Origin: Planctomycetota bacterium
GTDB taxonomy: Bacteria; Planctomycetota; Phycisphaerae; Phycisphaerales; UBA5793
DNA length: 64,000 nucleotides
NCBI GenBank assembly: GCA_013112555.1
Contig: JABFGK010000001.1
Coordinates: 496,001 to 560,000, forward strand
Direction: 5' to 3'
Positions 6,908 to 15,143 of this stretch are shown here, piece after piece; position 1 is the first letter of the stretch; every line of letters begins with the position of its first letter. The notes under the pieces were generated by a model that was not told the DNA's origin, did not search any database, and worked only from the letters and a program-made list of their open reading frames with translations. A program made the position numbers and the translations under genes.

Positions 6908-8232
6908 TACGGGTGTCCTTTCTGTATCTGGTGGCTATGTGTGTAGATGGCGGCATTGCCAGCCAAGCGAACAGGCTGGCCCGCGGTGATGGGGGTGGGG
7001 ATATTGACGACCCGGTCATTGACATAGGTCTTGTTGGTGCTTCCGGCATCTTGCACCAGGACCGAGCCGTTGTCACAGATCACGTGCATGTGGACCCGCG
7101 ACAGGCACTCATCCCTGTCTGCAAGCTCATGACGGCCAATGCTGTAGGATCCCTGCGGGATGCGGAACACGAAGCCGGACAAGCGGCCGGTCCGAAAGGT
7201 CAGGCGGTGATCGACCGGACTGAATCGACGGCCGCATGATGGGCAGACCTTTGCACCATTTGCCACGAGCCCGCATGCGAGGCACCTCGCCGATAATGAG
7301 CCGTGACCGGTCCTGGCTCCGCAAACCGGGCAGAACTGGGTCCGGGAGTCGAGCGGATTCCCACATGTCGAGCATGTGAGCGGTGCCCGTGGCCGCTGTC
7401 CGGCACCGTGGTGCAGGGCTTCTATCAGGTCTTCGGCGCTTTGCATGCGAGCATTCCGGTCCTTGGCCAGCAGCTGCATGCAGATGTCGCTGAGGAATGC
7501 CGGGATGGACGAATCGAGTGAGTGAGGTGGTACTGGTTGGTCCTGACAGATGCTCAGTGCGATCTCATGAGGTTTGGTACCCTTGATCGGCGGTTCTCCG
7601 GTCAGGGCGTAGTACATGACCGCGCCCAGGGAATACAGGTCGGCACGATGATCTTCGGAACCGGGCGACCGGATCTGCTCCGGAGCCATCCAGGCCAACG
7701 TGCCGATGAACTCGTCTGTGCCGGCAAGAGTCTGCTGACTGGCGTCGCGCAGAATGCCGAAATCGATCAGTTGAGGTGTCCCGTCAGTGGTGATCAGGAT
7801 GTTGTGCGGTTTGATGTCCCGGTGAGAGATGTCCTGGCGGTGGGCCACCTTCACGCACTCGGCCAGGCATCGAATGATCCTGGCAACTTGTTCATAAGGC
7901 AGTTGCCCACCGTGCAAGTCAAGGTATTCATTGAGCTGTACTCCATCGACCCAGGGGAAGATGATGAAGTGCTGGTCACCTGCTTCTCCGGATGCCAATG
8001 GATTGACGGCATACGGGCTGGGAATATTGAGATTGGCTTCTCGCTGGAAGCGGCCCAGGGCCTCCTGGTAGCCGTTCTGATGCGGTGAGGCCTTGAGTTG
8101 TTTGATGAAGACCCCGACACCAGCCTGGTGATCAGTACCCCGATAGAGATTGGCCTGCCCTCCGGAGACGAGAGGCTCTTTCACCCTGTACCGGCCCAAT
8201 ACCTTCTGTCCCACACGGAGCATTCTGGACAT
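6907..8232 (-). CDS. Ser/Thr protein kinase with zinc ribbons and FHA domain
   Basis: A 441-residue Hanks-type kinase. The Gly loop is LVSGGQANLYRG, the ATP lysine K44 in VFIKQL, the catalytic loop HRDIKPHN (137-144), DFG (157-159) and APEQ follows. From about 286 come two zinc ribbons (CSTCGNPL...CPVCG and CLACGLV...CPSCG). The last 90 residues form an FHA domain with YSIGRHE, SRVHMHV and DAGSTNKTYVN. There is no membrane segment, so it is cytosolic. Kinase, phospho-threonine-binding FHA and zinc ribbons on one chain suggest a scaffold that phosphorylates and then binds partners. It lies between the FHA gene and the vWA gene. All catalytic residues are present. Confidence 0.93.
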   Translation of the reverse strand: MSRMLRVGQKVLGRYRVKEPLVSGGQANLYRGTDHQAGVGVFIKQLKASPHQNGYQEALGRFQREANLNIPSPYAVNPLASGEAGDQHFIIFPWVDGVQLNEYLDLHGGQLPYEQVARIIRCLAECVKVAHRQDISHRDIKPHNILITTDGTPQLIDFGILRDASQQTLAGTDEFIGTLAWMAPEQIRSPGSEDHRADLYSLGAVMYYALTGEPPIKGTKPHEIALSICQDQPVPPHSLDSSIPAFLSDICMQLLAKDRNARMQSAEDLIEALHHGAGQRPRAPLTCSTCGNPLDSRTQFCPVCGARTGHGSLSARCLACGLVANGAKVCPSCGRRFSPVDHRLTFRTGRLSGFVFRIPQGSYSIGRHELADRDECLSRVHMHVICDNGSVLVQDAGSTNKTYVNDRVVNIPTPITAGQPVRLAGNAAIYTHSHQIQKGHP

Positions 8233-8259
8233 GGAGCAAGCCTCCTATTGGATGGGTTC

Positions 8260-9084
8260 TCAGCTGTTTTCAATGGGCTCGAGACGGATGATGGTCGTGC
8301 CGACCTGGATCTCATCACCGGGCATGAGTTCCGTGGGCCGAGTCAGACGCAGATAGGTCCCGTTAGAGCTTCCCAGATCCTTGAGAATGACCGACCCGTT
8401 GGATCGAACGAGTTCAGCATGCCGGCGAGAGACATACGTGTCCTGCTCGATCACCAGGTCGCAGTCAGGCTGTTTGCCAATGGTGAACGGTCCATCTGGG
8501 ATGCCGGTGGCACCAGTATGCCCGGTGGGCCTGACAATGCGCAGTTGGAGCAGGCCGTTTGAAGGCGGCGGTGTTGACGATTGCCGTTGCCCGATGGGAG
8601 GCGAGGCGGCTGTGCCAGGTGCGTGCTGGGTGTCGGTCACTTGGGCATGAGCTGGAGCCGACTCAGCAGTTTCGGCACCGGAATGCTGTGCGCCAGACTG
8701 CTGGTGGGTCTGACCGGGATTCTCGCCGGGCATCATGGCGACCCCGGAGGACGGGCGGCTGGAAGGAGCTTGACTCTGGCGGTCGGAGCTGTGCGCTTCT
8801 GAACCGGTGGCGTAGTGCTGGTCGTGCTGTCGAGACGGATCCGGCTGGGTATGGCCCGAGGATTCAGCGGATGGAGTCGTAGCGACACCACCGCCAGAAG
8901 TGCTCATCTGAGCATCCACTTGATCGTGGGTGTCAGTGGCAGGATTCGACGATGCGGCTTCAGCGTGCAGATCCGCGAGCTGTGACTGTTTAGGCAACGA
9001 TTCGCCACACCGTGGGCAGTAGTTGGCGTCAATGGACACCGACTGGCGGCACTTGGGGCAACAAGACGTGTGGACTGCGTTCAT
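8260..9084 (-). CDS. Zinc-ribbon and FHA domain protein
   Basis: A 274-residue protein. C9, C12, C23 and C26 form an N-terminal zinc ribbon (CPKCRQSVSIDANYCPRC). Residues 35-185 are a Ser/Gln/His-rich disordered linker. The C-terminal FHA domain (about 190-272) has GPFTIGKQPDCDL, SRRHAEL and DLGSSNGTYL, the three loops that bind phosphothreonine. It probably recruits substrates phosphorylated by the adjacent kinase, with the linker as a likely phosphorylation target. Its ATG overlaps the end of the PP2C gene by 4 bp, so translation is coupled to the phosphatase. Confidence 0.9.
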   Translation of the reverse strand: MNAVHTSCCPKCRQSVSIDANYCPRCGESLPKQSQLADLHAEAASSNPATDTHDQVDAQMSTSGGGVATTPSAESSGHTQPDPSRQHDQHYATGSEAHSSDRQSQAPSSRPSSGVAMMPGENPGQTHQQSGAQHSGAETAESAPAHAQVTDTQHAPGTAASPPIGQRQSSTPPPSNGLLQLRIVRPTGHTGATGIPDGPFTIGKQPDCDLVIEQDTYVSRRHAELVRSNGSVILKDLGSSNGTYLRLTRPTELMPGDEIQVGTTIIRLEPIENS

Positions 9085-9956
9085 TGAGAATCTCCTTGCA
9101 GCTGGGTGTGAAGGGCGAATGCAAGCTCGTCGGCGTAGCCGTGAACGAGCGTGCGCTGATAGAGATCGCTATGGAGCGCTGAGGCTGGGGGCTCGTAAAG
9201 GACAACCGTGACGTTGTCGTGGGTGCCGGACCTGAGAGCCTCATCAACCAGGACGTCGGCCAGACGGGTGGTGCTACCAGCCTGCGAGACCAGTGTCGCG
9301 AGGTGCTGATCCGTCACCACATCGGTCAGGCCGTCGGTGCAGAGCAGGACCCGATCGCCAGGACGAAGGGGCACGATGCGCGTGCCAAGTCTGAAGTCTC
9401 GCTGGCGGCCAAGGTACTGATAGATCGTGTGAGCCATTGGGTGATGCAGGCGTGCCATTTGGGTATCTGGTACCAAGTTGGCATCGATCAAACGCTGGAC
9501 TTCGCTGTGATCCTGTGTGACTGGCCGGATCGTGGAACCGCGACAGACATAACACCGGGAATCACCGGCCCAGGCAATGTAGAGCACGGATCGCACCACC
9601 ACGGCACAGACGACAGTCGCTGACATGCCGTGACACTGCGGCTCCTTCGCGGACTGCTCACTGATTGTGGAGTTCGCTGCTTCGAGTGCATGGGCGAGAA
9701 GATCAAGTATGTCATCCGGAGGTGTTGCGCTGCCGCATGCGGAGAAGTAGCCTGCCAGGACTTGAGAGATAAGCGATACTCCAAGCCGGGCCGCCACCTC
9801 GCCACAGACGTTGCCGCCCACCCCGTCACAGACAATCAGGACAGGAAGTGACGATTGATCCAGTCCGGTCAACGAAGATTGAATATGCATGGCAACTGCG
9901 GCATCTTCCAGCTTGGAACGGTGGCCCTTGTGGGTTGCCACTCCGATCAATGTCAT
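9081..9956 (-). CDS. PP2C-family Ser/Thr phosphatase
   Basis: A 291-residue PPM/PP2C phosphatase. The metal-binding motifs are intact: KLEDAA near residue 15, CDGVGGNVCGEVAA (43-56), AWAGDSRCYV, LLCTDGLTDVV and GTHDNVTVVL. The enzyme removes phosphate from Ser/Thr and should reverse the action of the kinase encoded two genes downstream. It has no membrane segment. Its 4-bp overlap with the FHA gene shows tight coupling. PP2C, kinase and vWA together make the TerY-P triad known from stress-response loci. Confidence 0.93.
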   Translation of the reverse strand: MTLIGVATHKGHRSKLEDAAVAMHIQSSLTGLDQSSLPVLIVCDGVGGNVCGEVAARLGVSLISQVLAGYFSACGSATPPDDILDLLAHALEAANSTISEQSAKEPQCHGMSATVVCAVVVRSVLYIAWAGDSRCYVCRGSTIRPVTQDHSEVQRLIDANLVPDTQMARLHHPMAHTIYQYLGRQRDFRLGTRIVPLRPGDRVLLCTDGLTDVVTDQHLATLVSQAGSTTRLADVLVDEALRSGTHDNVTVVLYEPPASALHSDLYQRTLVHGYADELAFALHTQLQGDSQ

Positions 9957-10083
9957 AACGAACTCACTTTCGAACGTCTCAGAAACGTGCGGCCTACCTT
10001 GAGCACTCCATATGCAATTCAGGTGACCACGGAGGGCGGTGACGTCTGAGTTAGCAATCGCTGATGTGTTGGCAAGCGGTCGG

Positions 10084-10407
10084 TTAGCCCTCGTCGTCGT
10101 GCTTCTGATTTAGAATCCGGATGATCAGGACAACGGCGACAAGGACGACACCGAGGGTGGCCAGCCTTGTATAGCGATCACGGTCGTGTACGTGCAGCCA
10201 GTGCATGATGTCATCCCAGCTGAATGCCGGTTCGACGCCCCCGGTAAACCAGACGATCAGCAGAATGGTCAGTGGAACCAGTACGATCCACCACCGGAAC
10301 CTCCTTCGTGGAGGCGGCGGCACCTGTTGCGGCGGCTGGGGATACAGGCGCTCAAGATCACGCGGCACAATCGGTGGCGGAGACTGTCGTTGTGGGTAGT
10401 TGGCCAT
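10084..10407 (-). CDS. Proline-rich membrane protein with two TM segments
   Basis: A 107-residue protein with ATG 10407 and a GGAG site. Residues 8-35 are Pro-rich (RQSPPPIVP, PPQQVPPPPRRR). Hydrophobic segments lie at about 38-56 and 82-98, and the tail is charged (NQKHDDEG). The Pro-rich cytosolic head could be a docking site for other operon products. The short periplasmic or cytosolic loop has WDDIMHWLHVHDRDRY. No family recognised. Confidence 0.7.
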   Translation of the reverse strand: MANYPQRQSPPPIVPRDLERLYPQPPQQVPPPPRRRFRWWIVLVPLTILLIVWFTGGVEPAFSWDDIMHWLHVHDRDRYTRLATLGVVLVAVVLIIRILNQKHDDEG

Positions 10408-10572
10408 GGCAGCATCTCCAATGGAGTTGCTGGAGACTAGCGGGGTGAAAGTAAGGCAATTGACTTGTTGATGCCCTGAGAGTGAGCACCGAATGATGGC
10501 CGATAGGGAGAGCTGCCGGCAATTCGATGGCTCTGTTAAGAAGAGAATGCTGCCGCTGTAGGAGGTTTGGTA

Positions 10573-10908
10573 TCAGGGATGGATTCCTGTGTCCTCCGGA
10601 ACAACGTCGTGGTCGATGTCATCGGGATCGGTATCATCGTCGCGCCTAGCCGGGCGAGGTGAAGGATCGTGGCTTGTCTGGCGAAGACTGAAGCTGAGGC
10701 GAGCGAGACCAAGCCCTGCCATGATCAGGAGAGCCAAACCGGCGTAGTCGTACAGGTTGACTCCAACATGGGAGTCGCTCCTGGACCGCATGAACGGGAC
10801 CACCGTCCTGAGGTCGAAGTCATTGCGTCCCTCTCCACGCAACCACACGAGAGCGGTTAGAGCGAGCAGGATGACAATTGCGATCCCCACAATGCGCCGA
10901 CTGTTCAT
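10573..10908 (-). CDS. Membrane protein coupled to the HerA-like ATPase
   Basis: A 111-residue protein whose ATG (10908) overlaps the ATPase stop in an ATGA arrangement, so it is translated with the ATPase. Segments at about 6-22 (VGIAIVILLALTALVWL) and 52-68 (YAGLALLIMAGLGLARL) should cross the membrane. The loop between them is charged and the C-terminal 35 residues are very acidic (RRDDDTDPDDIDHD). It is a candidate membrane anchor for the ATPase. No family recognised. Confidence 0.75.
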   Translation of the reverse strand: MNSRRIVGIAIVILLALTALVWLRGEGRNDFDLRTVVPFMRSRSDSHVGVNLYDYAGLALLIMAGLGLARLSFSLRQTSHDPSPRPARRDDDTDPDDIDHDVVPEDTGIHP

Positions 10909-13010
10909 GATGGCCACAACTCCTTCATATAGGTCTCGGCAACGTCGAATGTGATCCGGTCCAGGAACGGGGCCGTTGCGGGATCCGACGTGATCGCCTT
11001 GCGTACCTTGTTGCTGATCTTCTTCTGCAGCGTCACAATGGTGAGCGTTTCGATGACATTGGAATCGACAAAGCATGCCCGGATGTGACTGGCGAGGTTG
11101 TCGTGGGCCGTGACGACGACTTCGTAGACATGCCATTTGCCGTCTCGCTGCTGTGCCACATCGACCGGATGAGTCGTGCCGGTGACAATCCACTCAAGAT
11201 GTGATTGAATGTCGTGGAGATCACCGACCATGGCAATCCAGTGGCAGATGTGCTGGTGGGCGATGCCGCCTCGGCCTGTCTTCTTCGGCGCTCTACGATT
11301 GCGACGCGCGTATCCCGTGTCTGTCGCGAGAGGCAGGAGCTGGTTGGCGCGGCCCATACGGATCTCTTCGAACTCGGCAACACGGTGAAGCTCGAGTTCT
11401 TTGCGGATCTTGTTCTGCCGTTCAAAGGATGGCTTGTAGCCGATCGAGTCCCACAGGCGAGCGACCGGTGTCCATGGGGAGCGTGTCATCTCATCGAGCA
11501 GTTTTTCGGCCAGGTCTGATGGTGCACTGTTCTGAGACTTCGGAGTCTCACGAAGACGTTGGCCTTTGAAGTCGTTCAACGCCTGCTGAACATCCGGCAT
11601 CGCACGGAGTCGTTTGGCAGGGATGATTGGATGCGTGTCATACTGCGTGGGACGGAGATCACGGTTCATTGTCATCTCGTCAATCTTGACCATCATGGGA
11701 TGGGACCAGCTGCTCTGCGCAGCACGGGCGATGCAATAGCCCGGCTGCAGTGCCGGGAACATCTGTTCGGCCCCTGCAGGAAGGACGAGCGTGTGCCGTG
11801 CAGCCTGCACAGAGGATGCGTCGCTGTGGTTGAATAAAAGGTGATAGACAGGTTCAGAAAGCACGAACCTGCTGGCGTGACCCAAGCGACCCAGGCCGAC
11901 GACATACATCAATCCATATTCGCGTCCGAGTCTCAATGACTGTGACAGAATCGAGAGCCCGTCAGGGAAGCGGCGGTCGGATTCATCAGTGGCATCCTGG
12001 TCACTCTCATCGAGAACCACCAGGATCGAAGTTCGCGCCATCTTGCGGTTGTTGGCGATCTGCCCGTAGAGCAACTGGGCCAGCAGGACGTCCATCAGGA
12101 ACTGCCGGACCCAGGCCGGTGCCATCATCGGCATAGCAAGCACAAGGTGGTTCCCAGGTCGGATGATGTCACGTTCGAGACCGAGGCCGTCAAAGCAGTC
12201 AAAGACACGGGTCGCTTGAGTGATTGCATCGAGTTGCCCAATTAGAGACTGTTCGTACTGAGGTTTTGATGCCCACAGTTTCAGCGGAGCGGCCAGTGCC
12301 ACATCGAGGATCAGCTGCAGGCTGGGCCAGATGAGAGTGTTCGTTGGACTGGGATTCATGACCGCCAGCAGGAAGCGGATCATGTTGGCAAGACATGTCC
12401 AAGCGGCATGGAGACCCGCGCGAGCACAGAAGATGGTCGCGATGGCGTTGATCCAGGCATCAGGGGGAACTCCGGCAGGAGTTGCCAGAGAGATTCGTGT
12501 CTGATCGTCGTAGACACTCAGGAGCTTCCACTGCGGTCCGTATTGATCCGGCAGGTGGATGTAGTCGTCCTTCTTGTCCATCACGATGATCGTGACCGGG
12601 TTGTCAGGGTTGCGGCGGTTGTATTCGTCGACACCTCGAATGATGGCCAATATAGCCGTGGTCTTTCCGGAGCCTGAGTTGCCACTGATGAGGACACTCC
12701 GTGGCCGGTCATGGATCTTCAGACCGAATCGGACGTCCGGTCGATCAACCAGGTGGCCGATGCTCAGATCGGGAGGTCCGTCGGGGTAGATCTCATCTTC
12801 CTCAGGAGGGCGTTTGAGGACATTGGGGTGATCGATGGCGTTCTGAACCAGTGGATCAACCTGGAGCAGGAGATCGCGGGCGAAGTCGTTGTGAAGGAGG
12901 TCAAGTTCGATCAGTCGCTTGGCACGGGCCAACTCGGGATGACGAGCATCCAGGTTGTACTGCGTGATCAACTGCCACAGCTGCTGAGTATGTCCCTGGT
13001 TGCCTCTCAT
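10905..13010 (-). CDS. HerA/FtsK-like ATPase with winged helix and nuclease-like tail
   Basis: A 701-residue P-loop motor. An N-terminal helical segment (1-100) precedes Walker A GNSGSGKT (110-117); Walker B is ILVVLDESDQD (329-339). After the ATPase core, about 500-590 reads as a winged helix (PVARLWDSIGYKPSFERQNK), and the last 110 residues resemble a PD-(D/E)XK fold (HPVDVAQQ...HVYEVVV) in which the usual catalytic Lys is missing. The same order occurs in the ATPase at 34.1-36.2 kb. HerA-type motors pump DNA; related ATPases drive conjugation or protein export. Neighbouring small membrane genes and a kinase/phosphatase set suggest a regulated, membrane-linked motor. It overlaps genes on both sides by 4-6 bp. 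Confidence 0.85.
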   Translation of the reverse strand: MRGNQGHTQQLWQLITQYNLDARHPELARAKRLIELDLLHNDFARDLLLQVDPLVQNAIDHPNVLKRPPEEDEIYPDGPPDLSIGHLVDRPDVRFGLKIHDRPRSVLISGNSGSGKTTAILAIIRGVDEYNRRNPDNPVTIIVMDKKDDYIHLPDQYGPQWKLLSVYDDQTRISLATPAGVPPDAWINAIATIFCARAGLHAAWTCLANMIRFLLAVMNPSPTNTLIWPSLQLILDVALAAPLKLWASKPQYEQSLIGQLDAITQATRVFDCFDGLGLERDIIRPGNHLVLAMPMMAPAWVRQFLMDVLLAQLLYGQIANNRKMARTSILVVLDESDQDATDESDRRFPDGLSILSQSLRLGREYGLMYVVGLGRLGHASRFVLSEPVYHLLFNHSDASSVQAARHTLVLPAGAEQMFPALQPGYCIARAAQSSWSHPMMVKIDEMTMNRDLRPTQYDTHPIIPAKRLRAMPDVQQALNDFKGQRLRETPKSQNSAPSDLAEKLLDEMTRSPWTPVARLWDSIGYKPSFERQNKIRKELELHRVAEFEEIRMGRANQLLPLATDTGYARRNRRAPKKTGRGGIAHQHICHWIAMVGDLHDIQSHLEWIVTGTTHPVDVAQQRDGKWHVYEVVVTAHDNLASHIRACFVDSNVIETLTIVTLQKKISNKVRKAITSDPATAPFLDRITFDVAETYMKELWPS

Positions 13011-13453
13011 GGTCGTTCCGTCACAAAGAAGAGGCCCAGGATTGACTCACGCAAGCGCCACTTGCGGGCACAGACAGTGCAGCGGAAGCGGCCGTCTGAA
13101 CATCGAGTCCGGTGTTTTGGACAGGTGAGTGTGCCGCAGTCCGGACAGGTTTTGGCGCGTGTGAGTCGGACCAGGCCGTGTGAGGGCTTGGCACGGAAGG
13201 GAAAGGAGTAGGGGGGCTTGCGGCATTGGGCGCAGGCGCCGATCTGCACCGGAGGCTGCGCGTAGAGCATGGCAGCGTTCCACGAAGTGCCGTCTGCCAA
13301 AATGAGGTTTTCGTGTTTTTTGCGATGCTCCAAGGTGCCATCCGGCATCTGGATAGTCATTTCAGATGCCGTGATGCGCAGGATCTCGGTGCCATCGTTG
13401 TCGTAGATGACGTTGTCTGTCGATCGAATGACCGGTTGCATGCTGTCTGCCAT
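13007..13453 (-). CDS. Two-zinc treble-clef (RING-like) protein
   Basis: A 148-residue protein. The first 70 residues are beta-rich (NVIYDNDGTEILRITASEM). The C-terminal half has nine potential zinc ligands: C74/C77, C103/C106, C111/H114, C118 and C125/C128. Four pairs in this spacing suit a binuclear treble-clef or RING-like domain, a class that in prokaryotes is sometimes linked to ubiquitin-like systems. With an E1-like gene in the same operon this is suggestive, but an ordinary double zinc ribbon is equally possible. It overlaps the ATPase start by 4 bp. Confidence 0.72.
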   Translation of the reverse strand: MADSMQPVIRSTDNVIYDNDGTEILRITASEMTIQMPDGTLEHRKKHENLILADGTSWNAAMLYAQPPVQIGACAQCRKPPYSFPFRAKPSHGLVRLTRAKTCPDCGTLTCPKHRTRCSDGRFRCTVCARKWRLRESILGLFFVTERP

Positions 13454-13464
13454 CGTGATGATCC

Positions 13465-13674
13465 TCAGATCCCCAGCGCATGATGCGCCAGTTCAATGGC
13501 AGTCCACAATGCCCGTAGGCAGATGTAGCCGGCAGCGAGTGCTGCCGACAGCCCGATCAGCCAGGCCAGAATGATGACCGCGGCCTTGACCCATTCACCG
13601 ATTAGGAATGCCAGGTGTTTCGGCATTGGTCGGGCAGGTGGCTGGGCCGCTGGTTGCTGGTTGTTCAGATCCAT
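13465..13674 (-). CDS. Small single-pass membrane protein
   Basis: A 69-residue protein with ATG 13674 and GGAGGATC as ribosome site. A Pro/Gln-rich head (NNQQPAAQPPARPMPK) is followed by one or two hydrophobic stretches at about 28-58 (VKAAVIILAWLIGLSAALAA). Its first 80 bases overlap the end of the preceding gene in another frame, an unusually long overlap, but both frames look coding. It is one of four small membrane proteins of the operon. Confidence 0.65.
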   Translation of the reverse strand: MDLNNQQPAAQPPARPMPKHLAFLIGEWVKAAVIILAWLIGLSAALAAGYICLRALWTAIELAHHALGI

Positions 13675-14029
13675 GATCACGATCCTCCGGGAAGAAGGAA
13701 GAAGGCTCTGCTGGGCCGGTCTCTGAGACTCGGAAGCGGACTTTGACAACACGGCCGACACAGTCGCGGATCTCAAGTTCCGCGTCGACTCGCACGTCCT
13801 GGCCGCAGGCAGCGAAGAACTCGGCTGTGGGTCCCTGGGGATGGCAGGGCAACGGCAGGCAGGACTCGACCGTCCGTCCCTGCTGGCCGGTATCGAGATG
13901 CTCGAGTGTCACCTGCAAGGAGGCAGGCCTCTTGAGCTTTCGGACCGATGTGACACGCATGCGGTACTTCTTCTTGGGTGAGTACGCCGGCCAGGGAGCG
14001 ACTCTGAGTTTCGCTGTGCAGCGGGGCAT
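13595..14029 (-). CDS. Beta-rich protein of unknown function
   Basis: A 144-residue protein from ATG 14029. Residues 10-105 have alternating strands (KKKYRMRVTSVRKL, SLQVTLEHLDTGQQGRTVE, CLPLPCHPQGPTAEFFAACG, LEIRDCVGRVVKVRFR) that suggest an OB-like barrel. The tail after residue 105 is Ser/Pro/Thr-rich and disordered. OB-like proteins near DNA motors often bind single strands, but this is only a guess. It is the second gene of the operon, after the winged-helix regulator. Confidence 0.68.
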   Translation of the reverse strand: MPRCTAKLRVAPWPAYSPKKKYRMRVTSVRKLKRPASLQVTLEHLDTGQQGRTVESCLPLPCHPQGPTAEFFAACGQDVRVDAELEIRDCVGRVVKVRFRVSETGPAEPSSFFPEDRDHGSEQPATSGPATCPTNAETPGIPNR

Positions 14030-14172
14030 GGGTGGGGCCTTTCAGTTCGAGAGGGATCCGTGGGAATAGTCCCGGGGTGTGGCCGGTGAGGGTGAGTTGT
14101 GGGTGGCGGATGAGTGGCAGCCGGATGATCCGGCCGACCAGTATGGCGAGGCATGTTGCTGCCTCACAGAGG

Positions 14173-14802
14173 CTACGCGGTCAGATCACCGCCATTGCCA
14201 TTGATCATGACGTCCAGGTCAGACTCCCAAAACTGGAGCAGGAAAGAACGCGAGGGGCTCCATCCGTAACTCAGTGGATTTCCCGTCCTGATGTACCATT
14301 CACTGCCCTTTTCTCTGAGAAGGTACTTCCGCAGAGCCGCAATACTGGCGGCCAGCGGAACCTCGGGGTACTCGCTGTTGATGCCAGCCAACTTGGCGAG
14401 CTGATAGGGCCGGAGCATTAGCCCGGGATGCAGCATCAAGGCGATCAGAAGCTGGATGCGCTTGCTGCCAATCCGCGGTAGCGCCCCGACATGACGCCAG
14501 CGCTCGCCCGTGCTATTGAGGACGCAAAAGGAGCCTTGGACGAAGTTGAGATTGCAATCGAAACCCACTGCTTCAAGTGCGAGCACCTGCTCCAGTGGTA
14601 TGCTGGCCATGTTGAGCTTGCCGTCGACGAACGTGTAGACCCTCACGCGGCCGAATGGGTCGTCGTCCGCTGCTCCGCTGGCGATGATGGGGGGCCGGGG
14701 GCCGTGCGGTGGCATCAAGTCGGCGAAAGGGGAGGGGTGTTTTTTGCTGGCTTTGGGCATGGCCTGCTTGGTCGTTGCTGATTTTCGGGCCGGGGCTGGC
14801 AT
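14173..14802 (-). CDS. OmpR-like winged-helix regulator
   Basis: A 209-residue protein from ATG 14802 with AAGGAGAT upstream; the longer frame to 14925 runs into the regulatory region. After a basic, Pro-rich N-terminus and a middle domain, residues 110-195 form a winged helix of the OmpR/SARP type (KRIQLLIALMLHPGLMLRPY, SIAALRKYLLREKG, WYIRTGNPLSYGW). There is no receiver domain. OmpR-type domains bind 10-11 bp direct repeats, and exactly such an array lies at 14959-14990, between this gene and the divergent STAND gene. It is probably the local regulator of the operon. Confidence 0.8.
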   Translation of the reverse strand: MPAPARKSATTKQAMPKASKKHPSPFADLMPPHGPRPPIIASGAADDDPFGRVRVYTFVDGKLNMASIPLEQVLALEAVGFDCNLNFVQGSFCVLNSTGERWRHVGALPRIGSKRIQLLIALMLHPGLMLRPYQLAKLAGINSEYPEVPLAASIAALRKYLLREKGSEWYIRTGNPLSYGWSPSRSFLLQFWESDLDVMINGNGGDLTA

Positions 14803-14958
14803 TTGCGGATCTCCTTGTCGCGTATAATCTGCTAGCGAACTTAACCCGGTGGCTTGGTTTGCAGTCACGCGTACTGCAAATACAAGCACACGATGTCGCC
14901 AGATGTAGCATGCAACGAATTGCATGGAGCAGCAAGGGTGAATGTTGAAATGCTCATG

Positions 14959-14990
14959 TCATTGACGGTCATTGACGGACATTGACGGTC
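14959..14990 (+). promoter_or_regulatory. Three tandem 10-bp repeats, likely operator
   Basis: The unit TCATTGACGG/ACATTGACGG occurs three times head to tail with a period of exactly 10 bp (ATTGACGG at 14961, 14971, 14981). One helical turn per unit is how OmpR/SARP winged-helix proteins bind side by side. It lies in the 340-bp gap between the divergent winged-helix and STAND genes. The rest of the gap shows no other clear signal; TATAAT occurs at 14824. Confidence 0.7.
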
Positions 14991-15143
14991 GTGTCATGGC
15001 TCGATAGCACAGTTGGGACACATGGCCACCATAGATCACTTACAGAAAGCGCATGTAGAACTTCAATCAGCCTTCCTGACAGCCCGGACCCTGTTGCAGA
15101 TCCGCGATGATTTGCATGTCCGATTGTGAAAGGCGATCGTCTG

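Noticed and set aside
14959..14990. Tandem repeats as a CRISPR array
   Set aside because: The unit is 10 bp with no spacers and no cas genes nearby; an operator is a better reading.
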